A stretch of 64,000 nucleotides of DNA from Arthrobacter alpinus (GTDB lineage: Bacteria > Actinomycetota > Actinomycetes > Actinomycetales > Micrococcaceae). A model generated the notes under the pieces. It did not search any database. It saw only the letters and a list, made by a program, of their open reading frames with translations, and was not told the DNA's origin. Location: the NCBI RefSeq assembly GCF_900105965.1, contig NZ_FNTV01000001.1, positions 2,666,001-2,730,000 of the forward strand, in the 5' to 3' direction. The position numbers and the translations under genes were made by a program. Shown here piece by piece: positions 17,290 through 26,650 of the stretch; within the stretch, counting starts at the first letter, position 1; each line of letters begins with the position of its first letter.

Positions 17290-17971
17290 TCTTGGTAAAC
17301 CTCCGGGAAACGTCTGCGATGAGCGGCTGCACAATGAGCCAGAGAATGCCCATGAAGGCCCACGCGAAGACCAGCAGGGCCAGTTCCGTGCCAAGGTGCA
17401 CCGTGGCTGCGGCAACGATCATGAGGGATAAAAGGCCAAGGCTCACCTTCCATTGCGCGAAGAGTTCGACGGCGGCGATCCGCATCGAATCGCGGGTGCG
17501 GAAGGAGAACAAGGAGGAGACCACCAGCAAATGCCCTGCCCAGACACCGATCAGGCCCAGGACGATGATTCCTGCCGGTCGAAAAGCCGCCCCGAAGGGA
17601 ACGGTCTCGGCAAAGACAATGTTGACGATCAGCACCAGCGCAACGGCAACAACCACAGCCCACCATTTCATGGTGTCGAGAAAGTTCAGCCGGTATCCAC
17701 GCCACAGGGCACGCGCCGGTGACAGGTCCGGCGATGCCGCCCAGGCTCTCATGGCATATACGGCCGCCGAGAGGGCAGGCCCCACGGGCAGCAGCGCAAT
17801 GACAAAGAACGCAGCATTGGAAGCCGCATCGCCCAATACTGTCCATGCCACAAGAGTTGGCCCGCACATCAGAATGAGAAAAAGCGCCAACACCAGAAGC
17901 CGATACACGCCGGCCGCCATCCGGGACAGTACGCCGCCGCCAATCTCATGTGCGAGGGCGCTTGAGCTCAT
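17282..17971 (-). CDS. DUF624/YesL-like membrane protein
   Basis: The 229-residue protein has five or six predicted membrane helices, including LLVLALFLILMCGPTLVAW near residue 30. It matches the DUF624 (YesL) family, which often accompanies LplB/LplC-type sugar permeases. No enzymatic function is known; a role in assembly or control of the importer is an inference from this recurrent pairing. The ATG overlaps the GH3 stop codon (ATGA) and its end overlaps the next GH43 start, so it sits inside a tightly coupled operon. Confidence 0.82.
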   Translation of the reverse strand: MSSSALAHEIGGGVLSRMAAGVYRLLVLALFLILMCGPTLVAWTVLGDAASNAAFFVIALLPVGPALSAAVYAMRAWAASPDLSPARALWRGYRLNFLDTMKWWAVVVAVALVLIVNIVFAETVPFGAAFRPAGIIVLGLIGVWAGHLLVVSSLFSFRTRDSMRIAAVELFAQWKVSLGLLSLMIVAAATVHLGTELALLVFAWAFMGILWLIVQPLIADVSRRFTKND

Positions 17972-20331
17972 CGCTGTTCCCCGTCCGGGGAGGCGGGTTG
18001 AACGTGGACGTGGCTGGTGGCCATGAGTTCGCGATCTGCCCCAACAATTTGTTCGCGTCCCACGAGCGTCCGCCGGACCACGGCGTGCACGTCGGTGCTG
18101 GAGCGCGAGATGCGCAGTTCCAGATCCCCCGGCTCCACAATCTGCTGGAGCTTGAGCCCGGCGAAGGAGGTCAAATCCGAGTGCAGGGAGAAATTCACCG
18201 TTGCGCTCTCGCCCGGTTCAAGGTCCACCCGCTGGTATGCGAGCAGCCGAATGTCCGGCCGGGTCACTTGGGCCACGGGATCATGCAAATAAACCTGCAC
18301 GACGTCGGCCACCCTCCTTGCGCTGTTGTTGCTGAGTTCAATGGCCAGCGCGGTGCTTTCGCCAATCTGCCATTGCTGTTCCCCCGCGGTCACCTTGCCC
18401 CAAGTCAGTTCTCCATAGGAGAGCCCGTGGCCGAAGGGGAAAAGTGCCGTGGGATCGAGGTTTGAAACCCCGTTGAGCATGCCCAGCGGGGGCGCCCAAT
18501 AGGTCCCCGGCTGAACATGGGGACTGTTGGGAATGCTCACCGGCAGGTGCCCACTGGGGTTGACTGCACCCGTGAGCACTTCCGCGATGGCCTGGCCTCC
18601 ACGTTGTCCAGGGAAGAAGGTTTGCACCACAGCGGCACACTTCTGCGCCACTGCGCCAAGTGCGTACGGGCGGCCGGAGAGCAAGAGCAGGACAACGGGT
18701 GTCCCGGTCGCCAGGACAGCTTCCAGCAGGGCTTGCTGCTCACCGGGCAGGCGCAGATCCGCTGCATCGCAGCCTTCCCCGGATGTTCCGCGCCCGAACA
18801 GCCCGGCCTGATCTCCCAGCACCACCACTGCCACGTCTGCGCCGGTCGCCGCATCCGTCGCGGCCGCAAAACCGCTCCTGCCGGCAGCCTTCACATCGCA
18901 GCCCTTGGCAAAGGCGATCTCGCTTTGATGTTGTCCTCGCAGCCCCTCGAGCACGGTTCCGATCTCCAAGCCAAGGCCCCGCTCCGGATGCTTGACGCCA
19001 ACGTGTGCCGGGAATGAATAGCAGCCCAGCATGCCGTAGGCATCATCTGCAAGCGGGCCAACGACGGCGAGGCGGGCATCCGAACGCAGCGGCAGCACGC
19101 CGTCGTTCGCTACCAAGACGACGGCTTCACGGGCGATTTCCAGCGCCAGGGCTTGGGATTCGGTGGTGTCGAGCTCCACCTGATCCGGCACCTCCGGCTG
19201 GTAGCCCGCATCCAGCAGCCCCAGATCGATCTTCTGCACCAGGACCCGTCGCAGCGCCCGGTTGACGAGCTCCTCGGATACGGCCCCTGACCGCACGGCC
19301 TCATTCAGGGGTTTGCCATAAGCAGCCACCGACGGCAACTCAACATCGATCCCTGCTGCGAGCGCCCGGGCGGCGGCTTCGGACTCGGTTCCTGCAACGC
19401 GCTGGAGTGTGCGCAGGAACGCGATGGAAAAGTAGTCCGCCACCACAACGCCGTCAAACCCCCACGTGCCACGCAGCAATTCGGTGAGCAGTTGTGGATC
19501 GGCAGCCGCGGGCACACCGTCAACCTCGGCATAGGAATTCATCACCGACCGGGCGCCGCCATGGCGCAGCGCCATCTCAAACGGCGGGTAGTAGACATCT
19601 GCCATCTCCCGCGGACCCGCCGCGACCGGGGCATGGTTGCGTGCGGCCCGCGAACCGGAATATCCCGCAAAATGCTTGAGCGTGGCAACAACGCCGGCAC
19701 TTTCAAGCCCTTGAACATACGCGGCGCCCACGGTACCAACAAGGTACGGGTCCTCGCCGATGGTTTCTTCCACCCTTCCCCATCGGTAGTCCCGCACCAC
19801 GTCCAAAACCGGCGCGAGCCCTTGGTGGACGCCCACGGAACGCAACGACCTGCCAATCTGCGCGGCAATGCGGCCAACCAGCTCCGGATTGAAACTGGCA
19901 CCCCATGACAGTGGAACCGGATATGCCGTTGCACCCCACGCGGAGAAGCCGGCCAGGCATTCCTCGTGGACCTGAGCGGGGATCCCGAAACGGTTGGCGG
20001 CCATGATCTGCCGCTGGGCCCTGGCCAAGGATTTTGCCCCTGCCGAAGGGTCAACCGGAACGGTGCCGAAGGGCCGGGTGAGTTGCCCGAGCCCGTCAAC
20101 AATCACCTCCGCAAAGACGGGAGTGTCCTGGGTCATGTCGCTTTGGTATGGCGCCACGTCCCCTCCCCCGTCGTCGGCGCCAACCCACAAACCGACGAGT
20201 TGGCTCGTTTTCTCCTCCAGCGTCATTTCGGCAATCAGCGCATCGGCCCGATCTGTTGCCGAAAGTGAGGTGTCATGCCATGGCCTTGCTTTCAGGAAAT
20301 TGGACTGGACCACTGAACTGTCAATTGTCAT
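17968..20331 (-). CDS. GH3 beta-xylosidase/beta-glucosidase
   Basis: The 787-residue enzyme has the three GH3 parts: an N-terminal barrel, an alpha/beta sandwich and a C-terminal fibronectin III-like domain (SNNSARRVADVVQVYLHD). The probable nucleophile aspartate is in GVVVADYFS. The substrate-binding region includes GVVATLKHFAGYSGS. No signal peptide is seen. The ATG at 20331 has GAAGG upstream; an in-frame TTG at 20340 is the alternative. Beta-xylosidase activity is favoured by the neighbouring GH10 and GH43 genes, but GH3 specificity cannot be read from sequence with confidence. Confidence 0.88.
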   Translation of the reverse strand: MTIDSSVVQSNFLKARPWHDTSLSATDRADALIAEMTLEEKTSQLVGLWVGADDGGGDVAPYQSDMTQDTPVFAEVIVDGLGQLTRPFGTVPVDPSAGAKSLARAQRQIMAANRFGIPAQVHEECLAGFSAWGATAYPVPLSWGASFNPELVGRIAAQIGRSLRSVGVHQGLAPVLDVVRDYRWGRVEETIGEDPYLVGTVGAAYVQGLESAGVVATLKHFAGYSGSRAARNHAPVAAGPREMADVYYPPFEMALRHGGARSVMNSYAEVDGVPAAADPQLLTELLRGTWGFDGVVVADYFSIAFLRTLQRVAGTESEAAARALAAGIDVELPSVAAYGKPLNEAVRSGAVSEELVNRALRRVLVQKIDLGLLDAGYQPEVPDQVELDTTESQALALEIAREAVVLVANDGVLPLRSDARLAVVGPLADDAYGMLGCYSFPAHVGVKHPERGLGLEIGTVLEGLRGQHQSEIAFAKGCDVKAAGRSGFAAATDAATGADVAVVVLGDQAGLFGRGTSGEGCDAADLRLPGEQQALLEAVLATGTPVVLLLLSGRPYALGAVAQKCAAVVQTFFPGQRGGQAIAEVLTGAVNPSGHLPVSIPNSPHVQPGTYWAPPLGMLNGVSNLDPTALFPFGHGLSYGELTWGKVTAGEQQWQIGESTALAIELSNNSARRVADVVQVYLHDPVAQVTRPDIRLLAYQRVDLEPGESATVNFSLHSDLTSFAGLKLQQIVEPGDLELRISRSSTDVHAVVRRTLVGREQIVGADRELMATSHVHVQPASPDGEQR

Positions 20332-20409
20332 TCTTTGCAAACCTTCGGATGGAAATGGACCCGGACAGTTAGCCGGGAAACAGCTGTTGGAGAAGGGTCT
20401 CGATGGTGG

Positions 20410-21348
20410 CTAGCCCTTGACGGAACCAAGCATGATGCCTGAGACAAAGAATTTTTGAACAAACGGGTAGATGCACAGAATGGGGATGACTGTAAGGATC
20501 ATCGTCACCGATTGAATGTTGGCGGAGAGGGCAGCTGCCGTACTGCCGGATGAGGCTGCGCCTTCGGACGCCGCGCTTGAAGCTCCGGCAATCAAGTTCC
20601 GCAGGAACAAGGTGACGGGGAAGAGCTCGCTCTTGTCCAGGTAAAGGAACGCGGCAAACCAGTCGTTCCAAAACGCCACCGAATAAAACAAGACCATCGT
20701 GGCAATGACTGCTTTTGAAAGCGGGAGGACAATGCGGCCGAAGATCCCGAACCAGCTCAGGCCATCGATCTGTGCTGCCTCTTCCAAATCCTTGGGCAGG
20801 TTTTCAAAGAATGACTTCATCACCAGAAGGTTGAACACGGAGATGGCCCCCGGGATGACCAGCGCCCACATGGTGTTCTTCATGCCCAATGAGGAAATCA
20901 AAACGTAGTTCGGGACAATTCCACCGTTGAAGAACATGGTGAAGACGGCAATGCCGATCAAGATCTTCCGGCCGCGAAGGTGTTCCTTGGACAGGACATA
21001 GGCGAAGGCGGTGGTGAGCGTCATGGCGATGATGGTCGCCACCACGGTGTACAGGACCGTATTGCCGTAGTTACGCCAAAACATCCCGTTGTTCATCACT
21101 GCCACATAGGAATTGACGTTGAAATCAACCGGCAGAACATTCACTTGCCCGGCCTTGATGGCCCCAGGGGAGCTGAAAGATTGGGCAAGGACAGTCACAA
21201 ATGGATACAGCATGATCAAACACAATGTGATCAGCGCCGTGGCATTCAACCACGTGAAAATCCTGTACACGGTGGAGTCCCGGGACCCTCGCGGCCTGCC
21301 TGTGCGGCGCGCCTTGGTTCCCTTGGCCAGGTCCGTTTGAATCACCAT
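20410..21348 (-). CDS. Carbohydrate ABC transporter permease, LplC type
   Basis: The 312-residue protein has six predicted membrane helices and the cytoplasmic EAA loop EEAAQIDGLSWFGIFGRIVLP-like segment at about residue 190, which contacts the ATPase. It is one half of the oligosaccharide importer channel. The ATG overlaps the stop of the LplB-type partner by seven bases. The protein ends GSVKG, as is common for LplC-type permeases. It lies 78 bases before the GH3 gene. No ATPase gene is present, so it probably uses a shared MsiK-like ATPase. Confidence 0.9.
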   Translation of the reverse strand: MVIQTDLAKGTKARRTGRPRGSRDSTVYRIFTWLNATALITLCLIMLYPFVTVLAQSFSSPGAIKAGQVNVLPVDFNVNSYVAVMNNGMFWRNYGNTVLYTVVATIIAMTLTTAFAYVLSKEHLRGRKILIGIAVFTMFFNGGIVPNYVLISSLGMKNTMWALVIPGAISVFNLLVMKSFFENLPKDLEEAAQIDGLSWFGIFGRIVLPLSKAVIATMVLFYSVAFWNDWFAAFLYLDKSELFPVTLFLRNLIAGASSAASEGAASSGSTAAALSANIQSVTMILTVIPILCIYPFVQKFFVSGIMLGSVKG

Positions 21349-22376
21349 AAACTCGCTCCTACTACTCGCCGTGAAATGAAGTTCGCGGACAAAACCATGA
21401 CCAGCCCAATCAGCGCTTGGAACAGCCCGATTGCCGCGGCATAACTGAGGTTGTTGGACACCAGGCCCACTCGGTACAGGTATGTCGAGATGACATCTGC
21501 GGTGGAGTAGGTCAGGGGGTTGTACAGCAAGAGGACCTTTTCAAAGCCAACATTGAGGAACGTGCCGATGTTGAGGATCAAGAGCGTCATCATGGTCGGC
21601 CGGATACCGGGGAGGGTGACATGCCAGATCTGGCTCCACCTGTTGGCCCCGTCAATCTCGGCCGCCTCGTACAGCGACGAGTCAACCGTGGTCAGTGCCG
21701 CCAGGTAGAGGATGGTCCCCCAGCCAACTGTTTGCCACACTTCAGATCCAACGTAGATGGCGCGGAACCACTCAGCCCGCTGCAGGAACGGAATCGCATC
21801 ACCACCAAATGCGGTGATGATTTGATTCGCGGTCCCTTGCACCGACAACAGCTGCATGACCATGCCGACAATGATCACGATGGAGAGAAAGTGCGGCAAA
21901 TACGAGATCGACTGCACCAACCGCTTGAAGGCCTTCTTGCGCACCTCGTTAAGCAGGAGGGCAAGAAGGATTGGCAGCGGAAAGCAGACCACGAGTGTCA
22001 GGGCGCCAAGGATGACAGTGTTTGAAAAGACGTGCCAGAACGTTGGGTCGTTGATGAACATGGAGACGTACCGCAGTCCCACCCATTCATCGCCAAAGAT
22101 ATTTCCCCCTGGCCTGAATCGGCGGAACGCAATCACGTTGCCGAGCATGGGCGCGTACCGGAAGATCGCAAGAAAGATCAGCGGAACAATCGCCAAAGCG
22201 TACAGCTGCCAATCGCGTTGCAACGATTTTCGCAACGGCCTGCGCCCGGCATTTTTGGACGTGCGGAGGGAGGTGGCAGGTCCATCGTGTCCGCCTTGAG
22301 CCGAGGACTGGCCCGGAGGCCGGCCGTCAGCCTGACTTGCTGGCTGGTTCACCTGCACCGTGTTTGTGGTTGTCAT
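21342..22376 (-). CDS. Carbohydrate ABC transporter permease, LplB type
   Basis: The 344-residue permease has a long polar N-terminal tail of about 55 residues. Six predicted membrane helices follow, with the EAA motif YEAAEIDGANRWSQIWHVTLP-like near residue 265. It pairs with the LplC-type permease downstream. LplB/LplC pairs usually import oligosaccharides or complex glycans together with a lipoprotein binding protein, matching the gene upstream. It starts 77 bases after that binding-protein gene. Confidence 0.9.
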   Translation of the reverse strand: MTTTNTVQVNQPASQADGRPPGQSSAQGGHDGPATSLRTSKNAGRRPLRKSLQRDWQLYALAIVPLIFLAIFRYAPMLGNVIAFRRFRPGGNIFGDEWVGLRYVSMFINDPTFWHVFSNTVILGALTLVVCFPLPILLALLLNEVRKKAFKRLVQSISYLPHFLSIVIIVGMVMQLLSVQGTANQIITAFGGDAIPFLQRAEWFRAIYVGSEVWQTVGWGTILYLAALTTVDSSLYEAAEIDGANRWSQIWHVTLPGIRPTMMTLLILNIGTFLNVGFEKVLLLYNPLTYSTADVISTYLYRVGLVSNNLSYAAAIGLFQALIGLVMVLSANFISRRVVGASLW

Positions 22377-22453
22377 GTCATCGCCCCATCAGCTCGGTGG
22401 CGTGGCGATTCAAACACCCTCTCGCGACCGTGGTCTTCGTGAATTCCAAGGAA

Positions 22454-24124
22454 CTACGCCTTGTCTGCGAAGCGGTCGTGGGCGGTGTTAAGCAGGTCAA
22501 CGTAACTCGTGAGTCCTTGTCCCTCAAGCTCGGCGACGTACTTGTCCCATTCGCTGAGGTTGCGCTCGCCCAGCACGAACTTCAAGGTGTTGGTATCGAC
22601 GTTGTCCTTCAAGGGAGTGGCAAGCAAGGAGGACTGCTCCAGTTCTGCCTCTTCCAACGGTGCCGGCTCATCAGGTTCGCGGAAAGTCCTGGTCGTCAGA
22701 ACAGAATCAATGTACGCCACGGCATCTTTGGGGCTGTAAGACTCTTTCAACTTCCGGCTTTCGGTTCCTTCAGCGGCGAATGTGGAGTATCCAAGGTCCT
22801 TCTGAATATCCACGGCACCCTTGCTCGTGAGGTTCCATGCATCAAGCGAGAACCCGTCCTTGAGCTTGATGGCGCCCGTTGCATCCTTTGTGTACTGCTT
22901 GCCTTCAACGCCCCACCGCAGCAGGTCCCGTGCATCAGGGTTGTAGAAATACCAGTCAACAAACTGCAGCAGCGCCTGGAAGTTGGGTTCGTCCTTGGCC
23001 TTTGAGCTGAGCATGAAACCATGCCAGAAGTTGCGGGGCCCAATGACGTTGCCAGCGGGGCCGCCCGGCGGGGCAATGAGAATGACCTCGTGTGCACCCT
23101 TCCCCAAGGTTTTGTCGAGCGCCGTCGAGTATTCAATGACAGTTCCGGTGTTCCCGGACGCGGCGAAGACTTTGTTGTTGGCGAATTTCTCCGAAACAGT
23201 GGCGTTACCGCCGCCGGCATCGGCCGCCGTCAAGGATTCCGGATCCAGAAGGCCGTCCTTGACCAAGCCGTGGAAGAACGTGATCAGGTCCTTGTACTCT
23301 TTCGATGTGGCGACGGACTTGAGCTTTTTGGTTTCCTGGTCGAGGATTGTGCCGGTTCCGAAACCCCAGCCGGCCTGCGTACCGAAGGCGCGAGCAGCGT
23401 AATTGAGCAGAGATTGCCCTTCAAAGCCGTCAGCCAGCGGGTAGGAATCCGGATATTTGGCCTTGATCTTGACCAAGCCTTCCCGCACCTCATCCCACGT
23501 ATTGGGAATTCCGGCGCCAACCTCCTCGAAAATGTCCTTTCGGATCATGAGCGAGAAGACGGGCACGGATACCTCTTGAAGGCCCGGCAACATGTAGTAC
23601 TTGCCGTCAGCCTGGCGCAAATTCTCGATCATGGCTTCAAGGTCCCATTCCTTCACGTATTTCTTGAAGTTGGGCATGTATTCCACGTAGTCGCTCATGG
23701 GCAAGACCGCGCCGGAGGACACAAACGGCTTCTCATCACCTGTGTAGATGAGCGGAATGATGGAGGGAGCATCGCCGGCGCTGATGAGCAGACTGCGCTT
23801 CTCCACTGCGTCGCTGAAGGGAATGTGGGTCAATTCAAGGTTGATGTTGGTTCGGGCCTTGATTTCCTTGAACACCTCCCAAGAGTCCTTCACCGGAAGC
23901 TCGGGCCAATCCGTCCAAAGAATAGAGAGGTTCAACGGCTCCGTGGCCTTGAACTGCATGTCTGCCTCGAACCCCTCCATGGCACCGACGCCCTGGGTCG
24001 AGATGTCCACGGGTGCATCTGATTTCTTACTGCAGCCAACCAGGGCCACCAGTCCGGCTGCGGCGATTCCAGTGACAAACGCGCGCCGACTAATGGGTGG
24101 GTTCTTAAACGTGAAAGGTGCCAT
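22454..24124 (-). CDS. Extracellular solute-binding lipoprotein, LplA-like, for oligosaccharides
   Basis: The 556-residue binding protein has a twin-arginine-like signal (SRRAFVTG) and a lipobox LVALVGC with Cys31 as the lipid site, so it is anchored outside the membrane. The mature part resembles family 1/LipO-type binding proteins, with TNINLELTHIPF and MLPGLQEVSVP. It is the first gene of the operon and lies behind two operator-like boxes. Xylo- or arabinoxylo-oligosaccharides are the inferred ligands because xylanolytic enzymes follow in the same operon. Confidence 0.9.
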   Translation of the reverse strand: MAPFTFKNPPISRRAFVTGIAAAGLVALVGCSKKSDAPVDISTQGVGAMEGFEADMQFKATEPLNLSILWTDWPELPVKDSWEVFKEIKARTNINLELTHIPFSDAVEKRSLLISAGDAPSIIPLIYTGDEKPFVSSGAVLPMSDYVEYMPNFKKYVKEWDLEAMIENLRQADGKYYMLPGLQEVSVPVFSLMIRKDIFEEVGAGIPNTWDEVREGLVKIKAKYPDSYPLADGFEGQSLLNYAARAFGTQAGWGFGTGTILDQETKKLKSVATSKEYKDLITFFHGLVKDGLLDPESLTAADAGGGNATVSEKFANNKVFAASGNTGTVIEYSTALDKTLGKGAHEVILIAPPGGPAGNVIGPRNFWHGFMLSSKAKDEPNFQALLQFVDWYFYNPDARDLLRWGVEGKQYTKDATGAIKLKDGFSLDAWNLTSKGAVDIQKDLGYSTFAAEGTESRKLKESYSPKDAVAYIDSVLTTRTFREPDEPAPLEEAELEQSSLLATPLKDNVDTNTLKFVLGERNLSEWDKYVAELEGQGLTSYVDLLNTAHDRFADKA

Positions 24125-24163
24125 TTTCTCTTCCTTGAGTGTGAGCTAAACCTGCGCCAGTTC

Positions 24164-24194
24164 CGATAGTTTCGGAAGACTTCCGATACTTTTG
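24164..24194. promoter_or_regulatory. Two LacI-type operator candidates before the xylan operon
   Basis: CGATAGTTTCG at 24164-24174 is identical to the box before the LacI gene at 12437. A weaker copy, CGATACTTTTG, lies at 24184-24194, exactly 20 bases further, about two helical turns. The first box is 40 bases from the binding-protein start. This arrangement fits repression of the operon by the LacI protein encoded at 12470. Confidence 0.6.
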
Positions 24195-24577
24195 AAGAGT
24201 AATCCAGGTCACAAATGAAGTCAATGGTTCTTGTTTTCCACGCGTATGTGACGCGCCGGCTCAGAGTTGCCAACGGCCACGCATCGGCGTGAGGCAAGGA
24301 ACCGGCTTGGTGTTACGCGGGCTAAACCGATTACGGAACCGCGTCAGGGCGGCAGGAATCGCGCCTCCACGATGGCGGATGGCTTGGTCCTTCTGGACTG
24401 CTCTTCCTGTGCCGTCACGATTCCGGCCGGCGAGGTCACAAAGCGAAGGCCAAAACTGCGGCACCGGCTCAGGCGTAGTTCATCTACCTCGTCAGCGCAT
24501 GGCCGATCCACCGGTCACTCTCGGCGCCGGCTCGGGTGTTGGTCAGGTGGTGAGGAACGGGTTTGTCGGCGAACTAT
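24195..24577. other. Intergenic stretch without recognised gene
   Basis: This 383-base region lies upstream of the xylan operon promoter and downstream of the SMP-30 gene. Open frames here look like chance frames, and I see no conserved protein, repeat or clear terminator. Confidence 0.5.
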
Positions 24578-25450
24578 TTACCCGGCGTATTCGTGGAGGC
24601 GGGCGCCGGGCTGCGATGTTTCCATGGCAAACACGGATCCTGCCATGGGCTCGGCATTGTCGGCGAGCCCATCCCTTGAGGTTGTGATGTACAGGGTGGT
24701 CATCGTGGGTCCGCCAAAGGCGCATGCGGTGACTTGGGAGACGCCGGGAACTTCAATGATCTCGACCAGTGTGCCGTGAGCGTCGTAATGATGGACGGCG
24801 CTTCCTCCCCAGAGCGCAACCCAGAGACCGTCGGCCTGGTCGATTGCCATCCCGTCGGGGAAACCAGGCGTGTTGCGCACCTCGATAAACGCCCTCCTGT
24901 TGGACCAGCCGCCGCCGCTCGGGTCGACGTCGAATACGTCCACGCGCCGAGTGGGAGTGTCGATGTAGAAGGCACGGGTTCCGTCAGCGGACCACTGCAG
25001 CCCGTTGGAGATGGACACTCTTGGTACGGCGACGTCCACTTCGGTGCGATCTGCCGTGATACGGAACAATGAGCCCTCCCCTTCGGCGCCGTCATACGCC
25101 ATGGATCCTATGAGGAGGCTCCCGTGTGGATCACATCCGCCTTCGTTGAGCCGCGCTTTCTCATCGTTGAGAAACTCCGGCCCTGGCGAGAACGTATCAA
25201 GGTCCTCTTCCGCGAAGACGAGGCCGCGCTCGGTTGCGATGACAAATCCACCTTCGCGTCGACGCCTGACCAGGCATGCTACCGTGCTGGGCACAGGGTG
25301 CCGCTGGAGGTTCCCCTCGGCGTCGAGGCTGACCACGGCTCCGGCCAGCAAGTCCACAAGAAGCAGCCGCCCTGTTCGCATGTCCCAGAAAGGGCCCTCG
25401 CCGTGATGCGTGATCGGGCCGGTGATTCGAGTGGCCGTGCTGGTCTTCAT
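24578..25450 (-). CDS. SMP-30/gluconolactonase-family lactonase
   Basis: The 290-residue protein is a six-bladed propeller of the SMP-30/LRE family, which hydrolyses sugar lactones using a divalent metal. Metal-ligand regions are visible: HHGEGPFWD (Glu near residue 18), SNGLQWS and PDGMAIDQADGLWVAL. The ATG at 25450 follows GAAGGAAACC; a further ATG at 25480 lacks a ribosome site. It lies downstream of a LacI gene on the same strand and near GH127, so L-arabinonolactone is a plausible substrate. That is inference only, as no arabinose dehydrogenase is seen. Confidence 0.85.
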   Translation of the reverse strand: MKTSTATRITGPITHHGEGPFWDMRTGRLLLVDLLAGAVVSLDAEGNLQRHPVPSTVACLVRRRREGGFVIATERGLVFAEEDLDTFSPGPEFLNDEKARLNEGGCDPHGSLLIGSMAYDGAEGEGSLFRITADRTEVDVAVPRVSISNGLQWSADGTRAFYIDTPTRRVDVFDVDPSGGGWSNRRAFIEVRNTPGFPDGMAIDQADGLWVALWGGSAVHHYDAHGTLVEIIEVPGVSQVTACAFGGPTMTTLYITTSRDGLADNAEPMAGSVFAMETSQPGARLHEYAG

Positions 25451-25488
25451 GGTTTCCTTCGAGAAAAGCGGTGCGGTCATGTCACGGA

Positions 25489-26517
25489 CTAACGGGTGGC
25501 CGAGGAAGGCGGTGCCGGTGAGGCGCTGGAGTCCCGCATGATGAGCGAAGGTTCAACTTTCTCGGAACCTTTGGGGACTTGTTCGCCGTTGATCGCGTTG
25601 ATGATGACCATGGCTGCGCGGCGACCAATTTCGGCGAGGTTGAGGTCGATCGTTGTCAATGGTGGGCGGGCTGCCTCGACCATGACGTCCCAATTGTCGA
25701 CGCCGACAACGCCCACCTGCCCTGGTACATCGATGCCAGACTCTCGGAGGCCGGTGACGAATCCGCGGGCAATCTGGTCGCTTCCGCAAAATGCGCCGTC
25801 GAAATCGACGCCGTCCCGGACAAGTCGTATTGCCGCTTCGCGCCCCCATCGTTCGGACCATTCTCCGAACTGAGGCGCCGCGGCCCATTGGAGCCCGTGA
25901 GCAGTCAGCGCGGAGGATGCACCGCGGTGCCGTTCCGCTGTGGCTGCTTGGGACTCGTGTCCTGTGATCTGAACCAGCCGGCGTCGGCCTCCACCTACCA
26001 GGTGATCGACGGCGAGCGCGCCAACCTTTTGACTATTCGGAACTATCGAATAGTCATCAGGATCAGTGGATGGTGCAAACGCATAAACCACTGGAACGGA
26101 TCCAGTGCCCCGAATCGGTGACCTGGCGTCATTGCCGCGGCCGGTGACGATGATTCCGTCCACTCGCCGTCGCATCAGGCTGTCGATGTAGAACCGTTCG
26201 CGAAGGGCGTCTCCGCGGCCATCGCACATCAAGACCGTGACCCGTCCCGGCCCGAGCGTGTCTTCGGCGCCCAGCATGATGGGTATGGTGAATCTCCCGA
26301 AGCTGTCGGATGTGAGTACGCCGACCGAATAAGCCAGATCAACAGCCGCACCGGAGTCTGCTCGGGTGCGCGGCACGAAACCCAGGCGCGCAGCCTCGCG
26401 ACGGACCCGTTCCCGGGTTTCGAATGACACCCGGCCGGTTCCGTTGAGTGCTTTTGAAACCGTTCCGATGGACACGCCTGCGGCCTCGGCTACGTGGTTA
26501 ATCGTGATCGCTCGCAT
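25489..26517 (-). CDS. LacI-family transcriptional regulator
   Basis: The 342-residue regulator begins with the LacI helix-turn-helix (INHVAEAAGVSIGTVSKALNG, residues 5-25). The effector domain contains VDGIIVTGRGND, FCGSDQIARGF and VGVVGVDNWD. The ATG at 26517 follows GGGAGGCGGCC. It is divergent from the GH127 gene and lies 38 bases before the lactonase gene, so it probably controls both. The ligand is unknown; an arabinose derivative is likely from context. A TGGGAAA inverted repeat lies in the shared promoter region. Confidence 0.9.
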   Translation of the reverse strand: MRAITINHVAEAAGVSIGTVSKALNGTGRVSFETRERVRREAARLGFVPRTRADSGAAVDLAYSVGVLTSDSFGRFTIPIMLGAEDTLGPGRVTVLMCDGRGDALRERFYIDSLMRRRVDGIIVTGRGNDARSPIRGTGSVPVVYAFAPSTDPDDYSIVPNSQKVGALAVDHLVGGGRRRLVQITGHESQAATAERHRGASSALTAHGLQWAAAPQFGEWSERWGREAAIRLVRDGVDFDGAFCGSDQIARGFVTGLRESGIDVPGQVGVVGVDNWDVMVEAARPPLTTIDLNLAEIGRRAAMVIINAINGEQVPKGSEKVEPSLIMRDSSASPAPPSSATR

Positions 26518-26528
26518 GGCCGCCTCCC

Positions 26529-26558
26529 TGGGAAAAAATATTCCGTTGAACTTTCCCA
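26529..26558. promoter_or_regulatory. Inverted repeat in the LacI/GH127 divergent promoter region
   Basis: TGGGAAA (26529-26535) and TTTCCCA (26552-26558) are perfect inverted arms separated by 16 bases, between the divergent LacI and GH127 starts. The position suits a regulator site, but the long spacing is unusual for LacI proteins, so the call is tentative. Confidence 0.35.
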
Positions 26559-26650
26559 ACCTTTCTCATACTGTTCAAACCGCGGACCGAAGTCAAGAGT
26601 TCCGCCTTCGCGCTTCTTACCTCCATCACTTAATTAGAAGGAGTACGTCA

